DNA from: Isoetes taiwanensis
Taxonomy: Eukaryota > Streptophyta > Lycopodiopsida > Isoetales > Isoetaceae
Assembly (NCBI GenBank): GCA_021234155.1
Contig: JAJEKV010000104.1
Location: forward strand, 3,213,985 to 3,277,984
Reading direction: 5' to 3'
DNA: 64,000 nt
Position numbers and translations under genes: made by a program. This document shows, one piece after another, positions 55,901 through 64,000 of the stretch. Under the pieces are notes generated by a model. It had not been told where the DNA came from, searched no databases, and saw only the letters and a program-made list of their open reading frames with translations. Each line of letters begins with the position of its first letter. Position 1 is the stretch's first letter.

Positions 55901-56779
55901 GGAGTAAAAGTTTTTCATAGAATGAGAGCCAATAGAAGTATTAAAATCATTCTGCCCTTGTTGCATGTTCAAATAAAAATTCTTGAAGTCTAGACAGAAA
56001 TGCTCATTGTGGAGAAGGGAGCAATTGAATTTGAAAGGAGTGTTCCCATCCTTAGGCAGATTAAGCAGATGAGTAATGTGAAGAAATTGAGGCTGATGAT
56101 CCGAAATGGAGATGGCCTCGTCACTAATCACATAACAGTTATCCCAAAAAGACCCTGAAGAGTTTGATACATAAAACCTGTCTAATGCACAGTAAACCCT
56201 TTTGGAATTTTTTTGCTTATTTGTCCAGGTGAAGTTTGAAGTTGAAGAAGGGACATGAATAAGATTATTATCAGAGATAAAAGAATTCCAATTGGCTCTT
56301 TCAGTGGAGGACATATTAATTTTGTTACCTAACTTCATATCCCAGCTTGGAGTATTGTTGAAATCTCCAGAGACAACCCAATTCATATGTGGCTGAGACG
56401 AGATCCAAGAGTTAATTTCAGGCCAAATAAATTCTCTCTCCTTGGGGCAAGTTGGGGCATAAACATTAACAACTCCAAAATTAGAGTTATTAATTTTAAA
56501 AATAACAGCTTGCCAACATCTACTTGGGCTGTTAAAAAAGGAGACTTGAGTCAAAGACTTCCAAATAATGGCTAATCCACCACTAGTACCATTGGCTTCA
56601 ATCCAAATGGAAGAAGAGCCAGGGAAAATCCACTCAGATAAATTTGAACTCTCAAATTTTGGCAATTTAGTTTCCTGGAGCATAATAATGTCAGACTTAT
56701 AGATTCTGAGCTGAGAGATGGCTCTCCTTCTCTTGATAGGGCCTTTGATCCCCCTAAGGTTCCAGGTAATTATCTTCAT
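52949..56779 (-). pseudogene. LINE copy B ORF2: endonuclease-RT-zinc-finger, broken
   Basis: The endonuclease (56779-55808) starts MKIITWNLRGIKG and shows MLQETKLPK, VSGDFNNTP and SDHQP. The RT (55417-53768) shows SPGPDGIPPEFY, FITLIPKVDKP, KLDFKRAFDSVNW, RQGCPLAPYLF and QYADD. The C-terminal Cys/His cluster CQSNCHQDETLQHIFNC is at about 53330-53390. Frame breaks occur near 55810-55420, 53770-53460 and 53180. By eye, copies A and B are clearly the same family but well diverged. Confidence 0.88.
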
Positions 56780-56818
56780 AAAGATGAGGAATGAGTCAGA
56801 GAGAAAGAAAGAAGGAAA

Positions 56819-58444
56819 TTATCTTCTCCTATCCTTCTTGCTCCTAGTATTTCCAGCAGGAGTTTTGTGGAGACAAAGTTGATTACCAGTCTTTGATGAG
56901 GTTTTCTTCTTTCTTTTAGATTTGGAATCAGAAATAGACTTATTAGTGCCATGGGAAATGTTAAGGTAATTTTCCTTTCCCCAGTTTTCCTTGTCACTCT
57001 CACTGTCATTGTCAGAACACCCACCAGGAACAAATTCGAACATATTGAAAGAATCTTCTAAGTCATCAATTTCACTTGAGTTATAGTAGAGAGGTACTTG
57101 CCTTTTTGAAGCATCTTCATTAATCTCTTCATTTGAGTTGTCCAAGTTTGCTGTATCCAGGCAATGCCATGTGCCATCAGAGCCCCCATCTGAAACTGTA
57201 TCCCTAACTTGGCTTGGTGTCTCATGAACCATATCCTCTTCAACTGTTGGAGTAGGAGAACTTTGACTGTTGGAGACTTGGAGCAAACCATCTTCTAAGG
57301 TTGCCAATTGGTCTGCAATTTCTTTGGAGATGGGAGAAGGGGTGTTTGGTATGGAAGAGGGCAAATTATCAAGGTCAATTAATGAGTCTAGTAATGGAGG
57401 CTGGCTGTCAGAATTGTTTATGATGGGAAATGAAGGATTTTCATGTCCAATTTTGTCTACTGTCTTGCTCAATAAAAAGTCTACATTTTGTTCAACATTC
57501 AAAGTAGCAAGTACCTGGAATTGATTGTAACAATCAATTTTGTCCTCCAGATTAGTGTCAGCTTCAGATTGGACCTGTAAGTTTGAAAGTCCCTTCGTTA
57601 ATGCTATTTGATCTGGCTCTTTTGTAGCATTTTCTTGAGTTGGAGGAGCCAACTGATTTGATGGAGCCAAGTGGATTGCATTTTTAGATTTGTATGTTGA
57701 TGCATTATCCTGAGTTTTGCAAGCTGCAGGTTTAGTAGTGAGTTGACTGGTACCATTATGAATGCCATTAGAAGCAGTGTGCAAAGGTATTGGAATTTTG
57801 GAACTCATATTTTTAGAACCACCCTTAGCATTAATGGTGTAGTTGTCTGCCAATATTTGATCGCATATCAAACCTTTGAGAATGGCTGGTTTCTGACTAG
57901 TATGGCCTTTATTAATTAATGGAACACTCTTACCTTTATCTTGAGCTGATTGTCCAGATAAGTTGAAAGTGTTTTGCCTGGATTCATCCATCACATTGTT
58001 CAGGACATTGTGGAGAATTCCTGTTGATGAGTCAGCATGATAAGCTGGAGCTTTCCCTTTGTCCCTATTTCTTTCAAAGTTTTTCAAAACTTTAACTGCC
58101 GAGCAGTTATTCTTATCAACAGCTGCCTTTTGAGTATAAGATAATGTCACATGGTTATCCCTTATTTGAGATGCAGAAGACGATTTTTGAAGTTGCTTAT
58201 TCCTGATTCTTTTCTTGCTTCCATTGACTCTATGCCAAATATGACCTTGATCCCTGTTGACTTGTATGTCAGTCATGCCTGAGATTCCTGATTTCTCAGA
58301 TATGTGTACCTCATTAAACCTGGTTGTTTCTGTAGCTCTGGTGACAGTTTCCATCTGAGATTCCCTGTTACCATCCACACTCGACCTAGAGTTAACTAAA
58401 CAATCATTGTACCAGAAATGCCTCTTCAGACAATTTTGGCATTG
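56819..58444 (-). CDS. LINE copy B ORF1 (5'-truncated)
   Basis: About 540 open codons. It begins in a cysteine cluster, CQNCLKRHFWYNDC, likely a zinc knuckle used for RNA binding, and runs through a long polar, low-complexity region to the basic end NTRSKKDRRR. The residues before the cluster come from target DNA. ORF1 proteins of plant LINEs coat the element RNA. The frame is intact from the truncation to its stop, unlike ORF2. Confidence 0.8.
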   Translation of the reverse strand, partial: QCQNCLKRHFWYNDCLVNSRSSVDGNRESQMETVTRATETTRFNEVHISEKSGISGMTDIQVNRDQGHIWHRVNGSKKRIRNKQLQKSSSASQIRDNHVTLSYTQKAAVDKNNCSAVKVLKNFERNRDKGKAPAYHADSSTGILHNVLNNVMDESRQNTFNLSGQSAQDKGKSVPLINKGHTSQKPAILKGLICDQILADNYTINAKGGSKNMSSKIPIPLHTASNGIHNGTSQLTTKPAACKTQDNASTYKSKNAIHLAPSNQLAPPTQENATKEPDQIALTKGLSNLQVQSEADTNLEDKIDCYNQFQVLATLNVEQNVDFLLSKTVDKIGHENPSFPIINNSDSQPPLLDSLIDLDNLPSSIPNTPSPISKEIADQLATLEDGLLQVSNSQSSPTPTVEEDMVHETPSQVRDTVSDGGSDGTWHCLDTANLDNSNEEINEDASKRQVPLYYNSSEIDDLEDSFNMFEFVPGGCSDNDSESDKENWGKENYLNISHGTNKSISDSKSKRKKKTSSKTGNQLCLHKTPAGNTRSKKDRRR

Positions 58445-58455
58445 CGGTGGGTTCC

Positions 58456-59229
58456 TATGCACAGGCCGCAACTAATAGGAACTAAGGGATCTACACTAGG
58501 AGCATACTACATATGGCCCTAGGTCTCTACCCCCCTTCCCAATACAAGAGGAGCAAACATGATCAACCAACATCCCATAACATCATATCATGATAATCAT
58601 AATAAGAACATCTTAACCTAATCATACATATCTAACTAACAGTTAGGGTTCCTTGATTAGGGTTCAAGATGTTCATCAAAGGTTCTAGGATGGCTCTACT
58701 CAAGATACAACATACAGACCCATCTGGAGTGCTAACTTCCAGATGAACTACTATGACTCTACTCCACCTACCTGCTCCGGAAGCGCTTCCTCCCATCTCT
58801 GGTGTGTCCATTGCTCGTTGACGGGGTCGAGGTCGTGCTCCCTCTATGATCATACGCACACTTCGAGGGCTGCTGCAGCAGGCTATGCTACGACGAACGA
58901 TGCTCGAAACAGGGTTTCGAGCGCGTAGGTGAGTGTTCAGGTGCTAGAGTCCAGAAAAGAGGTCTAGGGTTAGGGTTTGAGCCAATATATGTGAGGGTCC
59001 ACATGGGTTGCCACGTGGCACCACTAGGATGGGGCCGTGTGGCGGTTGTTCAATGGGATAAGGCCATGTGGAAATGGGCCTTATCCTAAGGTTATCTAAG
59101 TTAACAATTAACTTAGATATACGCCCCTTGCCACTTTCTAGGGTATACAAGGCTACCAAAGGTCGACTTGTATAGTGACGGGTCCAGGAATATACGTATT
59201 TATGGCGTATATTCCCTTGGAACGTCACA
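58456..59229 (-). repeat. 5' LTR of the H3-bearing element, 5' portion
   Basis: The outer end at 59223-59229 is CGTCACA (TGTGACG on the coding strand), mirroring TGTGACG at 51172. A large imperfect hairpin covers 59175-59228 (arms GTGACGGGTCCAGGAATATACG and its near complement). Without LINE B the LTR would be about 1.64 kb. No promoter or ORF is assigned. Confidence 0.65.
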
Positions 59230-59385
59230 GCTGTTAAAAGATAGCATTCTTCTCCGACGCTGATAAAGAACCAGAATGCTAGAATTGGCATTGGGAAAAA
59301 TAGAGGATGAAGGTGTGCATATTCGGAATGGAATCACACTCACCTTAGTTCAGCAGACATCGATTGATCTTGGGCGCTCGGTCGA
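59230..59385. other. Flank with start of 30-bp minisatellite
   Basis: Short unique DNA, then 'cgattgatcttgggcgctcggtcgattgat' at 59360-59390, the left part of the minisatellite that continues at 62488. Confidence 0.5.
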
Positions 59386-59390
59386 TTGAT

Positions 59391-59740
59391 TGTTTGGATT
59401 CTTGGCATACACCCTGCAGCAGCAGTCCATGACTGCCGGATGCTACAAAGCTGCCATGCTCATGATCACAAAACAAGAACAAGACAAGAAATATGTACAA
59501 AGAATGAAGGTGAACGTGGCCAAATGAGGCTCTCCAAATATGAGATAAACCTGAGTACATCTGAAGAGGCTCCGGTCTAATATAGTGTAGACCGCAAATC
59601 TGAGCCGTACACTAACTAAATCTAATCCCTACACTTATGTTAACCTAATCATGCCAAGTGTCAGTCTGCCACCACTGACACCTAACATGTGCATGCACCT
59701 GACATGTGCATGCACAATGTTAACCACTAGGTGGTTAACA
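59391..59740 (-). repeat. 3' LTR of the 3.1-kb element
   Basis: 350 bp, largely identical to 62140-62487, with a cluster of differences at 59412-59440. It contains the inverted repeat GTTAACCAC/GTGGTTAAC next to its inner end, and 'catgtgcatgca' twice. Confidence 0.88.
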
Positions 59741-60109
59741 CTGCCTCCCCCTAAAAGTTTTTAGCACAAAAACATGTACAGACTTTTATAAGACAAGTCC
59801 GACAATTACAACAAGGTGCCAAAAATTTAGGGGCAAAAATGATGGTACTGGTAATGGGTTGTTGTGTCGCCGAAAGATCTTCATGAAGGCATTGATGACG
59901 AATAGGATCCGAAGGAATGTCGATGCAGAACATGGATCATAGGAACTTTGGGGCAAAAAAACATAAGGACCATCCCCTTATATTATGGGTAAGTCCATTG
60001 GAACAAATATTGCCCAAAAGTGCACGAAAAAAGCTTAAAAACAATGATTATAGGGGGCCTTCAAAATGTAAGCACCTTAAAAGCATCCCCCGTGATCGAC
60101 CATAGGAGA

Positions 60110-60350
60110 GCGTGGCTATGTGTCACAATATTTGTGCAGAGCGTGGATGTTGAGCAAAAAGCGTGGCCATAAGCAAGCAAAGCGTGAGCGTGGGAGCATG
60201 AAGCGTGGCTGGAGCGTGGTCAATCTGCGTGGTCAAACGTGGGCAAAAATACAGAGCGTGGGTGTGAGCGTGACTTTTGAATTAGCGTGCCCGTGGCGTG
60301 GACCTGAGGAATATGGGCGTGGACACCCGTGAGCCAGCGTGAGCCCTAAG
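60110..60350. repeat. Cluster of GCGTGG/GCGTGA motifs
   Basis: At least ten GCGTG hexamer-like copies in about 230 bp at irregular spacing, inside the 3.1-kb element. The surrounding sequence is not similarly rich in this motif. Confidence 0.7.
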
Positions 60351-61574
60351 GACAAGAGTGTATCTGGGCCATAGATCTTTAGGCGGCCAAATCATAGCCG
60401 TTGGGAAAAAAAAAAGCCCTAGCAGATTAGGAATAGTATGCAGACAGGAAAGAGAAGGCCAGGAAAAGAAGGCCAGAAACGGCCGCCGGAGTTGCTGGAA
60501 CACAGTTGTTTCTATATGCGTCTGGGAGGGCGGCCTGATTTTGTGCAACATAGACTAAGGCGGTTCTTCTGATGTTTGCTAAATCTGAATGTTGATCCGG
60601 ATATAATGGCGGATTTGGGTCTGCCATGGAGAGAAACTGTCTAGAATGGCTATAACAGAGAGATCTTGCAGGAACAGATGGCGGTGGTTGCATGGCAGGA
60701 TCTCGAACCCTGAAATATGGCTTTGCTTCTGCCCTTCATGGCGGTGATCGAAGCCTGCTTGAATGTGAAGGTGATCTGCTGCTATTGCCAGAGTATGGTG
60801 GAGAATGGAACTGAATATCGGCCTTGATGCCGAAATGGGAGCTTCTTTAGATAGGAACTGGCCAGAGATGTTGTAATTGAATCATTTGTTTTGCAGGAAT
60901 CGGTGCTGGAAGACAGATGCACAGATTAGAAGCTGAGAAACGGTGGAGCTGTAGAAAGATTGTATGAAATAAATCTTCGAGCTTGGACTGATGTGAATGT
61001 GTGCTGGTTTTGCAGATGATGCGAGAGAGCCTGGAGGAATCCGAGTTGAGGCTTCAAGGATTTATCGAAATATGCTTGCTTGAATAGTGCTCTGCAGCTG
61101 GTATATCCGTGAGACAGATGAATGGGGGCTAGCAGGGATGCTGGCCGTCTTAAAAACTCAATAAGAAAGACATGATTGCTCTGTGCAGATGCCAGATTGA
61201 TGGAAAGTGTTGGAAGAAGACTCTGCACTAAGACTCGAATCCTAGAGCCTGAGATGCTTGAACGATTTCGCTGTACTCAAAAGAAACTGATAAAGTTAAA
61301 CTTTGATGCAGGTCTGATAGCTCTGGATAAAACATACTGCACACGATGTGAAGAACAACTCTGATGCTTGCTGTGTTGAATGTGCAGGGACGAGTTTTTG
61401 GCAGATGAAGAACCAAGTAACTCCCTCTTGAGAAATCTATTCTGATAATGGATTTTGACTCGTGTGTATTGGCAGGAACCAGGAAGAGATAAAGCTGTAA
61501 ATCTATAGTCTCTAGCCAAGGTAATGTGAACTTTTGGGCTCAAAGGGGGCTAGCCAAGTGCTGGCCCTCTGCCA

Positions 61575-61680
61575 AATAATCTGAAAAAGAAATTTTCGTG
61601 AAAATCTTGAGACTTGGAGAGGCAGATGAGATGTTTTCGTGAAAATCTTGAGACTTGGAGAGGCAGATGAGATAAACATC
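61575..61680. repeat. 43-bp tandem duplication
   Basis: 'tttcgtgaaaatcttgagac' to 'gcagatgagat' occurs twice in direct succession. Confidence 0.9.
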
Positions 61681-62139
61681 CCTGTGGCATATGAATATTT
61701 TTGGATATGCAGAAGCATGTTTTCTGATAAAACTGAGAGACAAACAGAGAATAATGAAAAAATCATGATATTTTGAGAATTTTTCAGCAAATAGAAGAGA
61801 AAAAAGGATCAAACTGTTGATTTTTCTGAAGATCTTGCAGAGAGGAGTGCTGTCACCACTCCAGAAATCCCCTACTGTAAAATTGTGCTTGCTGCAGCTT
61901 GAAAAACAGAGTTTTTGAAAACGATTTTCATAACAAACTAAGTGCTAAGGAATTGATTGACAAAGGGGCCTCCAGCCGGACCATTTCAACAACTGGTTGG
62001 GCCAAATAACGGGATTGAAGGGTTGAGAGTAGTGTACAAGAAGTATTCAAGAACTGATGATGATTAGAGCAGCAAGAACAACAGCAAAACAGCAAGGCGA
62101 AAGAAGTGATCACGAGCGAACCCGGCATAACGGCGCCAA

Positions 62140-62487
62140 TGTTTGGATTCTTGGCATACACCTGCAAAGCCGATCCATGATCACGGATGCTACAAAGCTG
62201 CCATGCTCATGATCACAAAACAAGAACAAGACAAGAAATATGTACAAAGAATGAAGGTGAACGTGGCCAAATGAGGCTCTCCAAATATGAGATGAACCTG
62301 AGTACATCTGAAGAGGCTCCGGTCTAATATAGTGTAGACCGCAAATCTGAGCCGTACACTAACTAAATCTAATCCCTACACTTATGTTAACCTAATCATG
62401 CCAAGTGTCAGTCTGCCACCACTGACACCTAACATGTGCATGCACCTGACATGTGCATGCACAATGTTAACCACTAGGTGGTTAACA
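62140..62487 (-). repeat. 5' LTR of the 3.1-kb element
   Basis: 348 bp, TG...CA. The primer-like site lies immediately to its left (about 62121-62138). Confidence 0.88.
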
Positions 62488-62630
62488 TTGATCTTGGGCG
62501 CTCTAGACGGGTCGATTGATCTTGAGCGCTCTGAGGACGGGTCGATTGATCTTGGGCACTCTGAGGACGGGTCGATTGATTTTGGGCGCTCTGATTGATC
62601 TTGGGTCGATTGAGGGCGCTATGATAGTAG
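62488..62630. repeat. 30-32-bp minisatellite
   Basis: About four units of 'ctctgaggacgggtcgattgatcttgggcg'. The period is close to a multiple of three, so one frame reads repeated DGSIDL-SE peptides. No gene context supports translation. Confidence 0.75.
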
Positions 62631-62890
62631 GTGGCCGATTATGTGGTAGTAGATTGCCACATATGCGTTTCTTGAAAATAATAATTATTTGTTTTCTTGA
62701 AATTTCACTAAAAAGAAAAACACATTTTAAATTTGTAAATGAGCGGGACGGGCGGTTAATTCAGGCGGTATAAATTGAAAAGGACGCGAATTTGAATTTA
62801 CGGTTGTAAATCTGACGACATAGATTATGAACGCATACATATAAGTTTAAACCAAAACCCCAGTCTCATATTATCTGCACTTGCAGTTCT
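62631..62890 (+). promoter_or_regulatory. Putative promoter and 5' UTR of the right-hand gene
   Basis: A TATAAAT at 62769-62775 lies about 120 bp before the ATG at 62891. The sequence between is AT-rich with no other ATG-led ORF of note. Confidence 0.4.
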
Positions 62891-63953
62891 ATGGCATCTA
62901 GAGGATCTGGCAGCCGCGGCCGAGGCGCAGGTAGAGGTGGGCGACAGGCCAAAGCACAAATCCAAAGCCTGGAGCTTGCTGAACAAGCAGAAAGCACAAA
63001 TCTAGCAAGCGCCTCAGGTATGAATTAGTGTTTTTGTTCTGTAATTTATTTCTATGTCCTTCTTTTTGTTAGGTTTTTAGGATTTTTTTCTCTAATAGTA
63101 GAGTTATTATCCGATAAGAAGCACGTGCCCTCTAATACTTGAGTTCATATGTCCCAGAAATGTATGCAAATGAATGCTTAATGTGTGCATGTTGTTTTTT
63201 CTTTTACTGTTGTATGTGCTGTTTCAAGTTTGTATACTTAGCTGAACAGTATTCAGTAGTTAGTTGTGTTTTTTATAGTTAATTGTGTGCTCTGATGACG
63301 ATTCAACTCTTCAAGTTGTGGTGTTTATAGTTATTTGTGTCCCTGCCGCACTACATTAGTTTCTATATCTTGAGATGAAGATTCAACTCTTTAAGTTGTG
63401 TTTTTTATAGTTAGTTGTGTCCTGAGCACTTTGATTCGGGCAAAACGCCCCTGGCGCAGTTTAATTAGTCATTACATTAGTTTCTTTATCTTTAAGGTCA
63501 CTTCTAAAGCGCGCCAAGCGCGTATTTGTTGCATTTTGATTGGGACAAAACGCGCCTGGCGCATGGCCCCAATTAAGTAAATGAACTTGCTCTGTATTCA
63601 TTTTCAAATCGCGCCAAGCGCATTTTTGTTGCATATGTTTCGACTTAGCATATATTCTAGCATTAAAAGATTAACCCATGTGCTGTAATTTTACAGGATC
63701 ACAAAAGACAATCAAAAGGAGAACCAAGCACAGCGAGATCTCTTCAGCCCAGAAAAAGCAAAGGACAGATGAAGATATTACTGTTACAGACCTGCAGCAT
63801 GTATTGACGTTAGAAGATACATCTGGAATAATAAAGGCTCAGGTAGAACCTCCATGTCCAGAAGAAGATCTTATAGAGGGGTCAGAATGGTATGTGGAGA
63901 TCTTCAAAACTGGTGGGAAGACAGACCTCATATTCATGTCTAGAGTAAGATAG
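62891..63953 (+). CDS. Unrecognised gene, first two exons
   Basis: Exon 1 is 62891-63017: MASRGSGSRGRGAGRGGRQ followed by an Ala/Gln/Glu helix, ending CAG|GTATGA in phase 1. Intron of 679 bp. Exon 2 starts at 63697 after TTTTACAG, in matching phase, and reads GSQKTIKRRTKHSEIS then an acidic region (LTLEDTSGII, EGSEWYVEIFKTGG). It either stops at 63951-63953 or is spliced at a GTAAGA donor at 63946. The RGG-like start and basic patch suggest a nuclear or RNA-associated protein, but the family is not recognised. A transposon-derived gene cannot be excluded. Confidence 0.5.
63260..63630. repeat. Intron repeats: ~115-bp tandem pair and GCGCC(A/T)(A/G)GCGC palindromes
   Basis: 'gat(g)aagattcaactctt.aagttgtg...atagtta.ttgtgtc' occurs twice (about 63295 and 63375). 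GCGCCAAGCGC or GCGCCTGGCGC occurs at 63519, 63553 and 63612, with a related CCCTGGCGC at 63450. Confidence 0.65.
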
Positions 63954-63973
63954 ATAGATAGATAGATAGATAG
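63948..63973. repeat. GATA microsatellite
   Basis: Six to seven GATA units directly after exon 2 of the right-hand gene. Confidence 0.85.
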
Positions 63974-64000
63974 TATTTTTACGTCATGCCACATTGGCAG

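Larger units (their letters stand above)
52042..58444 (-). mobile_element. L1-like LINE, copy B (5'-truncated)
   Basis: The poly(A) tail is 26 T at 52042-52067. The target duplication CGGTGGGTCC(C) at 52031-52041 matches CGGTGGGTTCC at 58445-58455 with one mismatch. Gene order equals copy A: ORF1, 39-base gap, ORF2, ORF3, 3' UTR. The 5' end falls inside ORF1. Several frame breaks in ORF2 make it inactive. It lies inside the LTR of the H3-bearing element and so inserted later. Confidence 0.9.
45743..59229 (-). mobile_element. LTR retroelement with histone H3-like cargo, truncated (split by LINE B)
   Basis: Reading on the minus strand: an LTR (59229 to 51172, interrupted by LINE copy B), a tRNA-iMet primer site (TGGTATCAGAGC, 51159-51170), about 560 bp of leader, the histone H3-like ORF, an unknown ORF, and a Gag ORF. 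LTR termini are TGTGACG...CGTCACA. Gag stops making sense near 45880, and neither pol nor a 3' LTR is found to the left. The copy is therefore truncated, or the pol part lies in other copies. Grouping the three ORFs with the LTR rests on same strand, intronless frames and position between primer site and Gag; it is an inference. The alternative is a local gene cluster next to a solo 5' LTR. Confidence 0.6.
59386..62492 (-). mobile_element. 3.1-kb non-autonomous LTR retrotransposon
   Basis: LTRs 59391-59740 and 62140-62487 start TGTTTGG and end TTAACA. The target duplication TTGAT lies at 59386-59390 and 62488-62492. Orientation is minus: a primer-like site TGGCGCCGTTATGCCGGG adjoins the right LTR (about 62121-62138) and a polypurine tract (AGGGGGAGGCAG on the minus strand) adjoins the left LTR at 59741-59752. 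The 2.4-kb interior has no gag or pol motif on either strand. Its longest frames (for example minus strand 60427-60693, 88 codons) are not recognised. The element must be moved by proteins of another element. Confidence 0.88.

Noticed and set aside
60427-60693. 88-codon minus-strand ORF in the 3.1-kb element as a Gag
   Set aside because: No capsid or zinc-knuckle motif, and overlapping frames are equally open.
62398-62598. Repeat peptide (DGSIDL..SE) as a protein
   Set aside because: The frame starts inside an LTR and crosses the minisatellite; no gene signals.

Overview
The window is nuclear DNA of a land plant with a large, transposon-rich genome. The evidence is the last five exons of a chloroplast ClpD/ERD1-type chaperone gene, short GT-AG introns, plant-type LTR retrotransposons primed by tRNA-iMet, tRNA-Gln or tRNA-Asp-like sites, and plant LINEs with poly(A) tails. 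Fern, gymnosperm or other vascular plant cannot be decided from the sequence. Only two host-type genes are visible: the clpD-like 3' end at the left edge and the first exons of an unrecognised gene at the right edge. Almost everything between is mobile DNA, often nested.

Layout. 1-1601: clpD-like gene, + strand. About 2985-3560: LINE reverse transcriptase relic. 7218-11196: internally deleted Ty3/Gypsy element on the minus strand, with TG...CA LTRs, a 5-bp target duplication, and a LINE 3' end inside its 3' LTR. 12880-13372: a long-inverted-repeat (foldback) element. 17897-19140: 5'-truncated LINE. 19756-29951: nearly complete 10-kb Ty3/Gypsy element (minus strand) of Tat-like type, with LTRs of about 2 kb, a tRNA-Gln primer site, and an RNase H placed before reverse transcriptase instead of after it. 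34149-40073: L1-like LINE copy A, with a 454-bp TRIM inserted in its ORF1. 40277-40867: second foldback copy, carrying a LINE 3' end. 40868-45742: satellite-like and duplicated non-coding DNA.

45743-59229 is the most remarkable region. Reading on the minus strand, an LTR of about 1.64 kb (split by LINE copy B, 52042-58444) and a tRNA-iMet primer site are followed by three intronless blocks. These are a histone H3-like protein whose N terminus copies the H3 tail and whose C terminus is an H3 histone fold, an unrecognised protein of about 480 residues with its own TATA box, and a Gag. No pol and no 3' LTR follow, so the copy looks truncated. A retroelement apparently carrying its own H3-like histone is the leading candidate for an undescribed system.

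A second candidate is a conserved third ORF after the reverse transcriptase ORF in both LINE copies A and B. 59391-62487 is a 3.1-kb non-autonomous LTR element inserted into a 30-bp minisatellite. The right end (62891 onward) starts a spliced plus-strand gene of unknown function.
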